From Pleurocapsa minor GSE-CHR-MK 17-07R (GTDB lineage Bacteria; Chloroflexota; Anaerolineae; Aggregatilineales; Phototrophicaceae): DNA of 64,000 nt. The notes under the pieces are model-generated. The model saw only the letters and a program-made list of their open reading frames with translations, was not told the DNA's origin and did no database searches. A program made the position numbers and the translations under genes. Below are positions 1 to 9,164 of this stretch, one piece after another. The stretch is taken from NCBI GenBank assembly GCA_019359125.1, contig JAHHHY010000001.1, forward strand, positions 434,001 through 498,000, in the 5' to 3' direction. Each line of letters starts with the position of its first letter. The stretch's first letter is position 1.

Positions 1-924
1 GCCCCGGCGCCGGTGGCTGCTGCTGCGCCAGAACGCACGGCCCCGGCACCCGCCGCGACGCCTGTGGCCCGCCGTGTGGCCGAGGAAGCCAAAGTCGATA
101 TTGCCGCGGTACCGCCATCCAGTGGCAGCCGCGTGACCAAGCAGGACGTGCAGAATTACGTGCAGACGCGGACGGCTGGTCCCGGCCTGGAGGCGCTGCT
201 GCCGCCAATTTCTGACAGCGCGTACCGCCGCGAAGAACGCGTCAAGATGAGCCGCCGCCGCCGCACGATTGCGACGCGCCTGGTGGAGGCACAGCACAAC
301 GCCGCCATGCTGACGACGTTCAACGAGATCGATATGACGGCCGTGATGGATATCCGCGAACGCCGTAAGGCGTCATTCAAGGAAACGCATGGCGTTGGGC
401 TGGGCTTCTCGTCTTTCTTTGTGAAGGCGGTTATTGGCGCACTGAAGGCCAATCCACGCCTGAATGCTGAAATTCAGGGCGACGAGATGGTGCTGAAGCA
501 GTACTACGACATTGGCGTGGCGATTGGCGCTGAGGAAGGCCTGGTGGTGCCGGTGCTGCGCGATGCCGACCGGATGTCGTTTGCGGGCATCGAGCGCGCA
601 ATTAAAGGGTTTGCGGTGGCGGCGGGCGACGGTACGCTGTCGATGGATGCGCTGCGCGGCGGAACTTTCACGATTACCAACGGCGGCGTGTTTGGATCGC
701 TGATGAGCACGCCAATCCTGAATGCGCCGCAGGTGGGCATTCTGGGGCTGCACAAGATCGAACCGCGCGCCGTGGTGGTGAACGGGGAAATTGTGGTGCG
801 CCCGATGATGTATGTGGCGCTGAGCTATGACCACCGCATCGTCGATGGCCGTGAGGCGGTCACGTTCCTGGTGCGCGTGAAGGAACTGATCGAGGATCCG
901 GAAACTCTTCTGGTCGAGGGGTAA
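1..924 (+). CDS. sucB: 2-oxoacid dehydrogenase E2 acyltransferase (succinyltransferase-like), 5' end outside window
   Basis: Only the C-terminal 307 residues are visible; the frame is open from base 1, so the lipoyl domain lies upstream. An Ala/Pro linker (about residues 1-20) leads to a peripheral-subunit-binding domain (VARRVAEEAKVDI...GSRVTKQDVQNYV) and then the acyltransferase core from about residue 80. The core contains TITNGGVFGSLMSTPILN and the active-site motif SYDHRIVDG (His/Asp catalysis), both typical of the 2-oxoglutarate dehydrogenase E2. The enzyme moves the succinyl group from lipoate to CoA in the TCA cycle. E1 and E3 genes are not in view. A branched-chain or pyruvate E2 is less likely given the SucB-type motif. 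Confidence 0.9.
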   Translation, partial: APAPVAAAAPERTAPAPAATPVARRVAEEAKVDIAAVPPSSGSRVTKQDVQNYVQTRTAGPGLEALLPPISDSAYRREERVKMSRRRRTIATRLVEAQHNAAMLTTFNEIDMTAVMDIRERRKASFKETHGVGLGFSSFFVKAVIGALKANPRLNAEIQGDEMVLKQYYDIGVAIGAEEGLVVPVLRDADRMSFAGIERAIKGFAVAAGDGTLSMDALRGGTFTITNGGVFGSLMSTPILNAPQVGILGLHKIEPRAVVVNGEIVVRPMMYVALSYDHRIVDGREAVTFLVRVKELIEDPETLLVEG

Positions 925-952
925 AATTCGGGTAGGTTGCTGAATGCAGGAA

Positions 953-989
953 AGGCGGGCTGTCGTGCAAGACACAGCCCGCCTTTTTG
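953..989 (+). terminator. Rho-independent terminator after the E2 gene
   Basis: An 11 bp perfect stem (AGGCGGGCTGT at 953-963 with ACAGCCCGCCT at 974-984) closes a 10-base loop and is followed by a T run. It sits between two convergent genes and probably also stops purU transcription from the other side. Confidence 0.88.
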
Positions 990-991
990 TT

Positions 992-1858
992 TCACGAGAA
1001 AATGAACGTTTTGTTGTTGTAGACAAGTACTTCCTTGCGCAGGTGGCTGAGCACGGCGCGTGAGAGTACCAGTTTTTCCACGTCGCGGCCTTTGCGCACC
1101 AGTTCGTCCACGCTGTCGCGATGATTCACACGCAGCACATCCTGCTCCAGAATCGGGCCGGCGTCCAGCTCTGCGGTGACATAATGGCTGGTGGCGCCGA
1201 CGATCTTGACGCCCCGGTTATAGGCCGCATGATATGGCTTGGCGCCGATGAAGGCGGGCAGGAACGAGTGGTGAATGTTGATGATGCGGTTGGGAAAATG
1301 GCTGATGAACTCCCCTGACAGGATCTGCATGTAGCGCGCCAGCACGATGAAATCGGGCTGCACAAGCTGGAGCAGCGCGAGCTGTTTTTCTTCCATTTCG
1401 CGCTTGTTGTCTTTATTCACAGGGAAATGGCGAAACTCCACGCCAAACTGCGCTGCGACCGAGGCCATATCCTCGTGGTTGCTGATGATAATGGGGATGT
1501 CGACGCGCCACTCGCCGCTCTGCCAGCGCGCGAGGATGTCGTACAGACAGTGCCCCTGCTTTGACACAAACACGGCCATGCGTTCTTTTTTGTCGGAGAA
1601 GTGCAGCTCGTAGCGCATGTCGAAGCGCTGGGCCACGAGCTGGAATTCCGGCTCGATCTGTTGACGCGAAAGCGCGAAATGGGTGATGTCCCACTCGACG
1701 CGCATAAAGAACATGTTCTCTTCGTGGTCGACATGCTGATCGAGATAGAGGATGTTGCCGCGATGACGAAACAGGAATTCGGTCACGGCGGCGATGATGC
1801 CGGTCTTATCCGGGCACGAAATCAATAGGATGGCGGAAGGTGGTATCTGCTCGGCCAT
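992..1858 (-). CDS. purU: formyltetrahydrofolate deformylase
   Basis: A 288-residue protein from the ATG at 1858; a GTG three codons upstream is the alternative start. The N-terminal ACT domain (CPDKTGIIAAVTEFLF) is followed by a formyl-transferase fold with the catalytic Asn-His-Asp set: INIHHSFLPAF and, further on, ELDAGPILEQDV. It hydrolyses 10-formyl-THF to formate and THF, balancing one-carbon pools. The length is normal for PurU. It lies 49 bases downstream of an FAD oxidoreductase on the same strand, probably in one operon. Confidence 0.93.
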   Translation of the reverse strand: MAEQIPPSAILLISCPDKTGIIAAVTEFLFRHRGNILYLDQHVDHEENMFFMRVEWDITHFALSRQQIEPEFQLVAQRFDMRYELHFSDKKERMAVFVSKQGHCLYDILARWQSGEWRVDIPIIISNHEDMASVAAQFGVEFRHFPVNKDNKREMEEKQLALLQLVQPDFIVLARYMQILSGEFISHFPNRIINIHHSFLPAFIGAKPYHAAYNRGVKIVGATSHYVTAELDAGPILEQDVLRVNHRDSVDELVRKGRDVEKLVLSRAVLSHLRKEVLVYNNKTFIFS

Positions 1859-1907
1859 AAGGCTCACTTTCGCAGGAATGCTTCGTCAGGATGCTGCTGA
1901 AACGGGT

Positions 1908-3257
1908 TTAACGGTCAATAATGGCCGCCTCGTCTGAGGCAAGGCCGCTGGAATCGTGCTCAACATAATGCACATTGAATCCAAAGTCGGCGTAGACTGG
2001 GTGCGGCAGCGGCTGGCGCAGCACTTTGGACGCGATAATCTCGCCTGCGGCGGGGGATGACATAATGCCATGGCCGACATGCGCAATGGACAGGAACAGG
2101 CCGGCGACCTCAGGATGCTCATCGAGGATGGCGCGCTGGCTCTCGTACGGCATATGCCTGCGGTCAGCGCCGATTTCATAGGCGGCCGTGTCGTCGCGGT
2201 AGACATAATAGCCGGCGCGATGGTCGACGCCACGCAGGTACTGGCCACTGCTGAAACCGCCGGACCTATGCCCGAACTGCCGCGCCATGATGGTGAGCAG
2301 CATGCTGGGAAAGCGCGGGTCTTTCCAGTAGTCGGTGGGATAGATGGGGTCGATCAGCTCGCGTTCAGCGCGTTCGCCTGGCCCGCGGCGTTTCTTGTCA
2401 TTCCACGAGTATTCCCATCCGAAGATGGCGCCTGTCTGCGCTTCTGGCCGCACGTGCTGGAAGGGTGCAGCGCCGATCACCATGGGGCCGTCGGCCGGAA
2501 ATTCGGCGTGACGCCAGCCCGTTGTGAAGCTCTGGCGCGGGCGCATCATGATGGGCAACTCTACGCCCGCTGTGCGGCCGGTCGCGCGGGCATCCGCGCC
2601 ATTGGCGATGATAACGTTCGGGGTGCTGATGGTCCCGTTGGGTGTGCTGACGCCGGTGACGCGGCCCCCTTCAACGATGATCGAGGTTGACGCGATTTCC
2701 TGCAGAATAATCGCGTTGCGGGCGGTGCTGGCGAGCGCCATAACCAGCGCGTAGCTGTCCAGCCAGCCCGCTTTGGGGTCGTACTTGGCGGCGATCAGGT
2801 TTTTGCCCAGCCAGCCAAACTGCTTCTGTACCTCATCATGGTCGAGATATTGAGCGTGCGTCAGGCCGATGCTGTGCAGATGGTCGACATCGGCGCGCAG
2901 CTTGGCGGCCTGTGTTTCGGTGAAGCCACAGAACAGATAGCCACGGGTGCGTGCGCCCACGCTGACGCCCTCGCCAAAGTACTCCTCAGGATTGTGAAAG
3001 ACCTCGATGCTGCGCGCCATCATGACCGCATTACAGGGCGAATTCCAGGCTGTGCGGAAGTTTTCCAGCGAGGCGTTGCTGGCGCCCGAGCCAAGCTGGT
3101 GACCGCGCTCAATCAGAACGGCGCGAATACCAGGCTGCGCGCGCTCAAGTGCCCACAGGGCGCCGCATCCGGCCGGGCCGCCACCGATTATGACGACGTC
3201 GGCAGTGGAGGGCATCTGAGACGGACCAGGATTGCTGAAGACGCGGTTTTCGGCCAT
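1908..3257 (-). CDS. FAD-dependent oxidoreductase of the DAO (glycine/sarcosine oxidase-like) family
   Basis: A 449-residue protein, taking the ATG at 3257 (MAENRVFSN) because the open frame upstream of it does not look coding. The dinucleotide-binding motif VVIIGGGPAGCGA lies near residue 20, then an ADP-ribose-binding acidic end (VLIERG) and a GASNASLENFRTAW stretch typical of DAO-type amine oxidases. The C-terminal IAHVGHGIMSSPAAGEIIAS closes the FAD fold. The substrate cannot be read from sequence. Pairing with purU suggests oxidation of an N-methyl amine feeding one-carbon metabolism, which is an inference. Confidence 0.82.
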   Translation of the reverse strand: MAENRVFSNPGPSQMPSTADVVIIGGGPAGCGALWALERAQPGIRAVLIERGHQLGSGASNASLENFRTAWNSPCNAVMMARSIEVFHNPEEYFGEGVSVGARTRGYLFCGFTETQAAKLRADVDHLHSIGLTHAQYLDHDEVQKQFGWLGKNLIAAKYDPKAGWLDSYALVMALASTARNAIILQEIASTSIIVEGGRVTGVSTPNGTISTPNVIIANGADARATGRTAGVELPIMMRPRQSFTTGWRHAEFPADGPMVIGAAPFQHVRPEAQTGAIFGWEYSWNDKKRRGPGERAERELIDPIYPTDYWKDPRFPSMLLTIMARQFGHRSGGFSSGQYLRGVDHRAGYYVYRDDTAAYEIGADRRHMPYESQRAILDEHPEVAGLFLSIAHVGHGIMSSPAAGEIIASKVLRQPLPHPVYADFGFNVHYVEHDSSGLASDEAAIIDR

Positions 3258-3334
3258 GATGAGTCCTGTTGAGCGAAAGATACAGCGGCGCAAACTGTAA
3301 CGCACGAGGGACCAGGCAGGCAAGCCCCCGCTCG

Positions 3335-5554
3335 CTAGAACTCTCCGCGCAGGCGCGGCAGCAGGTTGCTGAAACGGTCGGCGACTTTGTTGTTCTGCAC
3401 GGCGATATGGACGGCCTTGCGGCTGCCCACCAGCACGACCAGCTTTTTGGCCCGCGTGATGGCGGTATAGAGCAGGTTGCGCTGAAGCATCATGTAATGC
3501 TGCGAGAGCACCGGCATCACCACGACCGGGTATTCACTGCCCTGGCTGCGATGCGTGCTGATGCAGTAGGCGTGAATTAGCTCTTCCGCCTCCTGGAATT
3601 CATACATCTGATAAACATCATCCATCAGTATTTCAAACGCCTGATCGTCGAAATCGATGCCGGTGATGCGGCCGATGTCGCCGTTGAATACGTCCTTGTC
3701 GTAGTTGTTTTTGGTCTGCATGACCTTATCCCCCACGCGGAAAATGCGCGAGCCGATCTTTTTCTCGGCAGAGCGACCATGAGGGTTCAGGCTTTGCTGA
3801 AGCATCTCGTTCAGGCCATTCACGCCGACCGGTCCGCGGTACATCGGGGCGATGACCTGCACATCGTTCAGCGGATCGACGCCGAATTTCGCTGGCAGGC
3901 GATTCTTCACGATATCCACCACCAGTTCGGCGGCCAGATTGGGGTCTTCCTCGGCGAAAAAGTAGAAGTCGCTGCTGTTGTTGTCCAGCCGCGGGGCCTC
4001 ACCGTGGTTGATGGCGTGGGCGCTGGCGACGATCTGACTGTCTTCGCGCTGGCGAAAAATGACTTCAAGACGTGTGACGTAGGCCACACCACTGGCGATG
4101 ACATCCTGGAGCACGTTGCCTGCACCGACGCTGGGAAGCTGGTCGACATCGCCGACGAGCATCAGGTGCGTCTCCGGGCGCAGCGCATTCAGCATGTCGC
4201 GGAACAGCAGCAGGTCCAGCATCGAGGATTCGTCGACGATCAGGATGTCGGCGTCCAGCGGATTATCTTCATCATGCTCGAAGCCGCCCTCACTGGGGCT
4301 GTAGCCCAGCAGGCGATGCAGGGTGCTGGTCGGTTTGCCAGTGGCCTCGCCCATGCGCTTGGCGGCGCGTCCGGTGGGGCAGGCGAGGGCATACTCGAAT
4401 TCAAGTGATTCCAGCGCGGTGATGAGCATGCGCAGCGTGGTGGTCTTGCCTGTGCCGGGTCCGCCCGTCAGCACAGAGACTTTATGGGTGAGGGCGTATT
4501 TCACGGCATCCTGCTGCTGGGCCGTCAGCTCGACATTGTTTTCCAGCGCCAGGTCGGCCAGAAACTTGTGCCATTTGGTCTTTTTGACGGCATCCTGAAT
4601 CGGGGAATCGGCGTTGGCAATTGCGCGCAGCTTTTCGGCGGCAGTCTGCTCGGCGTGGAAGTATTCCGGCAGGTAGATCGAGTCGTCGCTGATATCACCG
4701 CTTGCCGACGGCTGTACGATCAGGTCACCAGAGAATAGCTGGGCGCTCAGCGCTGCCTCGATGCGGGCCGTGTTTTCGACTTTGAGCAGTTCCGACGTCT
4801 TTGCAATGACATTTCGGCGTGGTGAGCAGGTATGCCCATCCCGCGAGAGCTGGCTGAGGGCATAGCTGAGGCCGGCGCGGATGCGTTCCGGCGCGTCGGC
4901 GGCCATGCCCATCCCGCGCGAGATGTCGTCGGCGCGCATGAAGCCAATGCCAAATACGTCGTCGGCCAGCGTATACGGGTTTTCCTGCACCTGCTTGATA
5001 GTACGATCGCCGTAATGACCGAAGATGCGATTGGCCATTTTGGCGCTGATGCCGTAGCCCTGCAGAAAAATGAGCGCATTGCGGGCGCCCATGTTGCTTT
5101 TCCAGGCAAGGGTCAGGTCACGGGCGACTTCCGGCTTTATCGTGGGGATTTCTTTCAGACGTTCCGGTTCTTTGTCGAGGATGTCGATGGTCTTGTCGCC
5201 AAAGTGATCTGCGATCTTCTGTGCGGTCTTGGGCCCAATGCCCTTGACGATGCCGCTGCTGAGGAAGGCGATGATGCCTTCCTTTGAATTTGGCGCGATA
5301 GGCTCGGCACGGTCAGCGCGGAACTGGGTGCCGTAACGCGGGTCTTCTACCCACTGGCCGGAAAACTGCACCCGTTCGCCAACGCCCAGCTCTGGCAGTG
5401 TGCCGGTGACGGCCAGGGTGCCGTCTTTGGCGACTGCTTTGGGAAACTTGCCTTCGGGCTTGATTTTCAGCACGCTGTATCCGGTTTCGGCGCTGTAGAA
5501 CGTGATCCGTTCAACCGTTCCGGTGATGGTTTCTCTCACAAACATGGGTTTCAT
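3335..5554 (-). CDS. recD2: ATP-dependent 5'-3' DNA helicase RecD2
   Basis: A 739-residue superfamily 1B helicase of the RecD2 type, which works without RecBC. The N-terminal OB-like domain (residues 1-90) and tandem helix-hairpin-helix region (GIVKGIGPKTAQKIADHFG, about 101-119) precede the helicase core. Walker A GGPGTGKT lies at about 364-371, DESSMLD at about 441, and the C-terminal motif HAYCISTHRSQGSEYP matches the RecD family. Length and domain order fit RecD2 rather than RecBCD RecD. Its start faces malQ, so the two share a divergent promoter region. Confidence 0.95.
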   Translation of the reverse strand: MKPMFVRETITGTVERITFYSAETGYSVLKIKPEGKFPKAVAKDGTLAVTGTLPELGVGERVQFSGQWVEDPRYGTQFRADRAEPIAPNSKEGIIAFLSSGIVKGIGPKTAQKIADHFGDKTIDILDKEPERLKEIPTIKPEVARDLTLAWKSNMGARNALIFLQGYGISAKMANRIFGHYGDRTIKQVQENPYTLADDVFGIGFMRADDISRGMGMAADAPERIRAGLSYALSQLSRDGHTCSPRRNVIAKTSELLKVENTARIEAALSAQLFSGDLIVQPSASGDISDDSIYLPEYFHAEQTAAEKLRAIANADSPIQDAVKKTKWHKFLADLALENNVELTAQQQDAVKYALTHKVSVLTGGPGTGKTTTLRMLITALESLEFEYALACPTGRAAKRMGEATGKPTSTLHRLLGYSPSEGGFEHDEDNPLDADILIVDESSMLDLLLFRDMLNALRPETHLMLVGDVDQLPSVGAGNVLQDVIASGVAYVTRLEVIFRQREDSQIVASAHAINHGEAPRLDNNSSDFYFFAEEDPNLAAELVVDIVKNRLPAKFGVDPLNDVQVIAPMYRGPVGVNGLNEMLQQSLNPHGRSAEKKIGSRIFRVGDKVMQTKNNYDKDVFNGDIGRITGIDFDDQAFEILMDDVYQMYEFQEAEELIHAYCISTHRSQGSEYPVVVMPVLSQHYMMLQRNLLYTAITRAKKLVVLVGSRKAVHIAVQNNKVADRFSNLLPRLRGEF

Positions 5555-5659
5555 TCGCCTTTGTGACCGCCGACATCATAACACACAGTGGTCACTGTTC
5601 GTGCACTTATGTTATGGTATCTAATGACTCTTTTTGAAGCATTTGAGAAAGACCAGGCG

Positions 5660-7183
5660 ATGACGACGTCCCCTTTATTTCCGCGTTCAAGCGGAATTCT
5701 CCTGCATCCCACTTCGCTGCCAGGGCGTTATGGCATTGGCGATCTGGGCGAGTGGGCCTATCGGTTTGTGGATTATCTGGCCAGCGCGTATCAGCGGGTG
5801 TGGCAGGTGCTGCCGCTGGGCCCGACCAGCTATGGTGATTCTCCGTATCAGTGCCTGTCCGCCTTTGCAGGCAATCCGCTGCTGATTAGCTTTGATATTC
5901 TGCGGTCGGAAGGCTGGCTGACCGATGCAGACCTGGCCGACGTGCCGAATTTTCCAAACGAGCGCGTGGAGTATGGCTGGGTGATTCCGTGGCATTTTGA
6001 GCTGCTGAACAAGGCTTATGCTGCGTTTGCGGAGCGGGCTTCGGCGGAAGCTGTGGCCGCCTTTGACGCCTGGTGTGCCGATAACAAAGACTGGCTGGAT
6101 GACTTCTGCCTGTATATGGCGCTGAAGAACGAGAATAACGGCCGTCCGTGGGTGGAGTGGCCAGAGGCTGAGGCCCTGCGTACCGGTACGGCACTGGATG
6201 CTGCTGCGGCTCGCCATGCGGAGACGCTGCGCGGCCTGAAGTGGATTCAGTATAAGTTCTATGAGCAGTGGGGACGGGTGAAGGCCTACGCGGCCAGCAA
6301 ACATATCCGGCTGGTGGGCGATGTGCCGATCTTCGTGGCACATGACAGCGCGGATGTGTGGGCAAACCGCGACCAGTTTTATCTGGATGAGAAGGGTAAT
6401 CCCACAGTGGTGGCAGGGGTGCCGCCGGACTATTTCAGCGCGACTGGCCAGCGCTGGGGCAATCCGCTGTATCGCTGGGATGAAATGGCCAAAGACGGCT
6501 ATTCGTGGTGGATCCGCCGCATCAAAGCGACGCTGGCCACGGTAGACCTGGTGCGCATCGATCACTTCCGCGGATTTGAATCGTACTGGGAAGTGCCGGC
6601 CAGTGAGCCGACTGCGATCAAAGGGCAGTGGGTTCCCGGCCCGGGAAAGCATTTCTTTGATGTTGTGCAGGCACAGCTTGGCTATCTGCCGATTATCGCC
6701 GAAGACCTGGGCGTGATTACGCCTGAAGTGGAAGCCCTGCGCGATGGGTTTAACCTGCCCGGCATGAAGGTGCTTCAGTTTGCATGGGGTGATTTCACGG
6801 GGAAAGAGCCATTCCTGCCGCACAACCATGTGCAGAATTGCGTCGTCTATTCGGGCACCCACGATAACAACACGTCAGTCGGCTGGTTTCAGGAAGAATC
6901 GACGCCGGCTATGCGCGATCATTTACACCAGTATCTGGACCGTGAAGTGCGCGAAATTAACTGGGAGCTGATCCAGATGGGTGAGGCATCGCCCGGGCAT
7001 ACGTTTATCGTGCCGATGCAGGACCTTCTCGGTCTCGACAGCGCGTCGCGCCAGAACCTGCCCGGCAGGGAAGGGGGGAACTGGGGCTATCGCTGCCTGC
7101 CCCATGACTTCAGCCACCCAGCCAAGGATAAGCTGTCGCACTTCACGTATATCTACGGGCGCGCGCTGCCGCTTGAGGATTAG
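5660..7183 (+). CDS. malQ: 4-alpha-glucanotransferase (amylomaltase, GH77)
   Basis: A 507-residue protein from the ATG at 5660, where the family N-terminus RSSGILLHPTSLPGRYGIGD begins shortly after. GH77 landmarks include QVLPLGPTSYGDSPYQ, the nucleophile region VRIDHFRGFESYW, the acid/base region IIAEDLGVITPEVE and the third acidic residue in YSGTHDNNTSVGW. It transfers alpha-1,4-glucan segments between maltooligosaccharides in the cytoplasm. It goes with the secreted pullulanase at 9165 and the amylosucrase start at 63612 as alpha-glucan metabolism, although the three are not one operon. Confidence 0.96.
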   Translation: MTTSPLFPRSSGILLHPTSLPGRYGIGDLGEWAYRFVDYLASAYQRVWQVLPLGPTSYGDSPYQCLSAFAGNPLLISFDILRSEGWLTDADLADVPNFPNERVEYGWVIPWHFELLNKAYAAFAERASAEAVAAFDAWCADNKDWLDDFCLYMALKNENNGRPWVEWPEAEALRTGTALDAAAARHAETLRGLKWIQYKFYEQWGRVKAYAASKHIRLVGDVPIFVAHDSADVWANRDQFYLDEKGNPTVVAGVPPDYFSATGQRWGNPLYRWDEMAKDGYSWWIRRIKATLATVDLVRIDHFRGFESYWEVPASEPTAIKGQWVPGPGKHFFDVVQAQLGYLPIIAEDLGVITPEVEALRDGFNLPGMKVLQFAWGDFTGKEPFLPHNHVQNCVVYSGTHDNNTSVGWFQEESTPAMRDHLHQYLDREVREINWELIQMGEASPGHTFIVPMQDLLGLDSASRQNLPGREGGNWGYRCLPHDFSHPAKDKLSHFTYIYGRALPLED

Positions 7184-7207
7184 CGTCGAAAGGATCTGGT
7201 TTACGGG

Positions 7208-7245
7208 AAGAAAGCACCTGCACACGCGGGTGCTTTCTTGATTTT
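7208..7245 (+). terminator. Rho-independent terminator after malQ
   Basis: An 11 bp stem, AAGAAAGCACC (7208-7218) with GGTGCTTTCTT (7229-7239), 10-base loop, followed by GATTTT. It separates malQ from hsp20. Confidence 0.85.
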
Positions 7246-7390
7246 ATACAGCTTTTACTATGCTTTGATATTTCTCTTACGCAGCGCCGACGGACTGTTT
7301 ACGTTGCTGGATTATTCTGTAGACATAACGCTGAACGAGCAAATGCCGACAGCGATTCAGTCAAAGAGTCAAGAGAAAGGGACAAGGATC

Positions 7391-7849
7391 ATGGCAACTA
7401 TTGTTCGTTGGAATCCGATTCGTGAGATGGCTGCGATGCAGAACGCGATGGATCGTTTCTTTGATGATTCGTGGCGTTCGATCCGCAGCAATGTGGAGGC
7501 CAATCTCGATCTGGACATTCATGACACGGACGCCGCCTATCTGGTGACGGCTGCGCTGCCCGGCGTGAAAGCTGAAAATGTGCAGGTGAACCTGCATGAC
7601 AATGTGCTGACCATCAGCGCGGAAACGATGCAGGAAACCCGCCCTGAAAACAGCCGTGCGCTAATTCTGGAGCGCGCGTATGGCAAGCAGACGCGCAGCG
7701 TGCGCCTGCCGCAGCCTGTGCTGGGCGACAAAATTGAGGCGGTGCTGGACAATGGCGTGCTGACCCTGACGCTCCCGAAGTCGCCTGAAGCTCAGCCGCG
7801 TGCCATCCCGGTTCGCGTGGGCACCAACCTGGTGCAGTCGAACAACTAA
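7391..7849 (+). CDS. hsp20: Hsp20/alpha-crystallin small heat-shock protein
   Basis: A 152-residue protein from the ATG at 7391, preceded by an AAGGA ribosome-binding site; the longer open frame upstream runs through the malQ terminator and is not coding. It begins with the family N-terminus (TIVRWNPIREMAAMQNAMDR), then an alpha-crystallin domain with YLVTAALPGVKAENVQVNL and the closing GVLTLTLPKSPEAQPRAIPV. It is an ATP-independent holdase chaperone that forms oligomers. No CIRCE-type operator was seen in the 145 bases upstream. Confidence 0.94.
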   Translation: MATIVRWNPIREMAAMQNAMDRFFDDSWRSIRSNVEANLDLDIHDTDAAYLVTAALPGVKAENVQVNLHDNVLTISAETMQETRPENSRALILERAYGKQTRSVRLPQPVLGDKIEAVLDNGVLTLTLPKSPEAQPRAIPVRVGTNLVQSNN

Positions 7850-7906
7850 CGTGTGAACCACTGCGGGCGCATCTGATGGATACGCCCGCATATCTCCCCT
7901 CCTCAG

Positions 7907-7946
7907 CATCCGCCAGTAAACGCATACTGGCGGATGTTTTTGTTTT
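7907..7946 (+). terminator. Strong terminator after hsp20
   Basis: A 12 bp stem, CATCCGCCAGTA (7907-7918) with TACTGGCGGATG (7925-7936), 6-base loop, followed by TTTTTGTTTT. A second, T-tail-less hairpin (TGCGGGCG at 7862-7869 with CGCCCGCA at 7883-7890) lies just upstream. Confidence 0.88.
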
Positions 7947-9103
7947 CAGTCGAAGACAATAACCCCGCGCGCGCCGTCGCCTGCCAGCATCGATGCATAG
8001 GCCTCGTTGATCTGGGACAGGCGATAGCGTTTGCTGACCATGCGGTCGATGGGCAGCTTGCCCGCCTGGAACAGCTCGATCAGCATGGGGAAGTCACGGT
8101 GCGTATTGACGGAACCGTAGTAGCTGCCGCGTATGGTGACTTCACGACGCACGATCTCGGCACCCGGCAGATTGGTCGCCGTGCCCATCTGGGACAATCC
8201 CACCAGCGTGAGTGTGCCGCCTGGACGGGTGAGCCGGAAGCCAAGCTCCTGCACGCCAGGTGCCCCGACAGCCTCGAAGACATGATCGCCGCCACGACCG
8301 CCGGTCAGCCGCTGAACAGATGCGAGGGTATCTGCATCGCTGAGCAGAGTATGGGTGGCACCAAACGAACGCGCGACCTCCAGCCTGGCTGGATGGGTGT
8401 CGATGGCGATGATCTGCGCGGCCCCAACGAGTGCTGCACCCATAATGGTGCTCAGGCCGACGCCGCCGCAGCCCAGGACCACCACGGATTGTCCGGCGCG
8501 CACAGGCGATGTCAGCAGGGCCGCGCCAACCCCCGTGGCGATAGCGCAGCCGACCAGCGCGGCCACGTCCAGCGGGACATGCTTTTCGATACGGATGCAC
8601 GACTGCTGCGGGACGACGGTGTATTCTGCATAGGCGGCCAGGCCGCAGTAGTGATAGACGGGTGCGCCCTGCCAGCTGAGCCGCGGCGTGCCGTCCAGCA
8701 TGACCCCCGCCCAGATGGGATCGGTGTAGGTTTCACATAAATTGGGCTGGCCATGCAGGCAGTAGAAGCAGTGGCCACAGTCGGGCGCCCAGCTGAGGAT
8801 AACGTGATCGCCCGGCGCCAGTCCGGAGACACCGTCGCCCAGCGCCTCTACGATGCCGGCACCCTCGTGGCCGGCGACAACCGGCATGGGATGTTTTGTC
8901 GCGCCGGTCACCAGATGCCAGTCACTATGACAGACACCGACCGCCGACAGACGTACGAGGACTTCGCCGGCTTTGGGCTGCTGGAGATGCAGGGTTTCGA
9001 TCTGGAAGGGTTGGTTGATGCCTGTGAGCAATGCTGCCTGAATTTCCACGATGGAGACATCTTTCGGTGAGAGGATATGACGGTTTGCACAGTATTCTGG
9101 CAC
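7946..9103 (-). CDS. zinc-dependent alcohol dehydrogenase (class III / NDMA-type MDR family)
   Basis: A medium-chain dehydrogenase. Catalytic zinc ligands appear in GVCHSDWH and GHEGAGIVE. The structural zinc knuckle is complete (CGHCFYCLHGQPNLC: Cys-x2-Cys-x2-Cys-x7-Cys), and the NAD site reads VVVLGCGGVGLSTIMGA. The family oxidises primary alcohols or S-hydroxymethyl-thiol adducts; the substrate is unknown. The start is uncertain: the longest frame begins with GTG at 9103, while the conserved fold begins about 18 residues later (VEIQAALLTG), where another GTG sits. It converges on hsp20. Confidence 0.88.
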   Translation of the reverse strand: MPEYCANRHILSPKDVSIVEIQAALLTGINQPFQIETLHLQQPKAGEVLVRLSAVGVCHSDWHLVTGATKHPMPVVAGHEGAGIVEALGDGVSGLAPGDHVILSWAPDCGHCFYCLHGQPNLCETYTDPIWAGVMLDGTPRLSWQGAPVYHYCGLAAYAEYTVVPQQSCIRIEKHVPLDVAALVGCAIATGVGAALLTSPVRAGQSVVVLGCGGVGLSTIMGAALVGAAQIIAIDTHPARLEVARSFGATHTLLSDADTLASVQRLTGGRGGDHVFEAVGAPGVQELGFRLTRPGGTLTLVGLSQMGTATNLPGAEIVRREVTIRGSYYGSVNTHRDFPMLIELFQAGKLPIDRMVSKRYRLSQINEAYASMLAGDGARGVIVFD

Positions 9104-9164
9104 AGCTTGAATATTTTTGTTAATTGTTTAAGCAGGGAAAAATATTGATATGAAGGAATCAGAC

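Noticed and set aside
5687-6862. 391-codon minus-strand frame over malQ
   Set aside because: Antisense to the GH77 enzyme; no family features.
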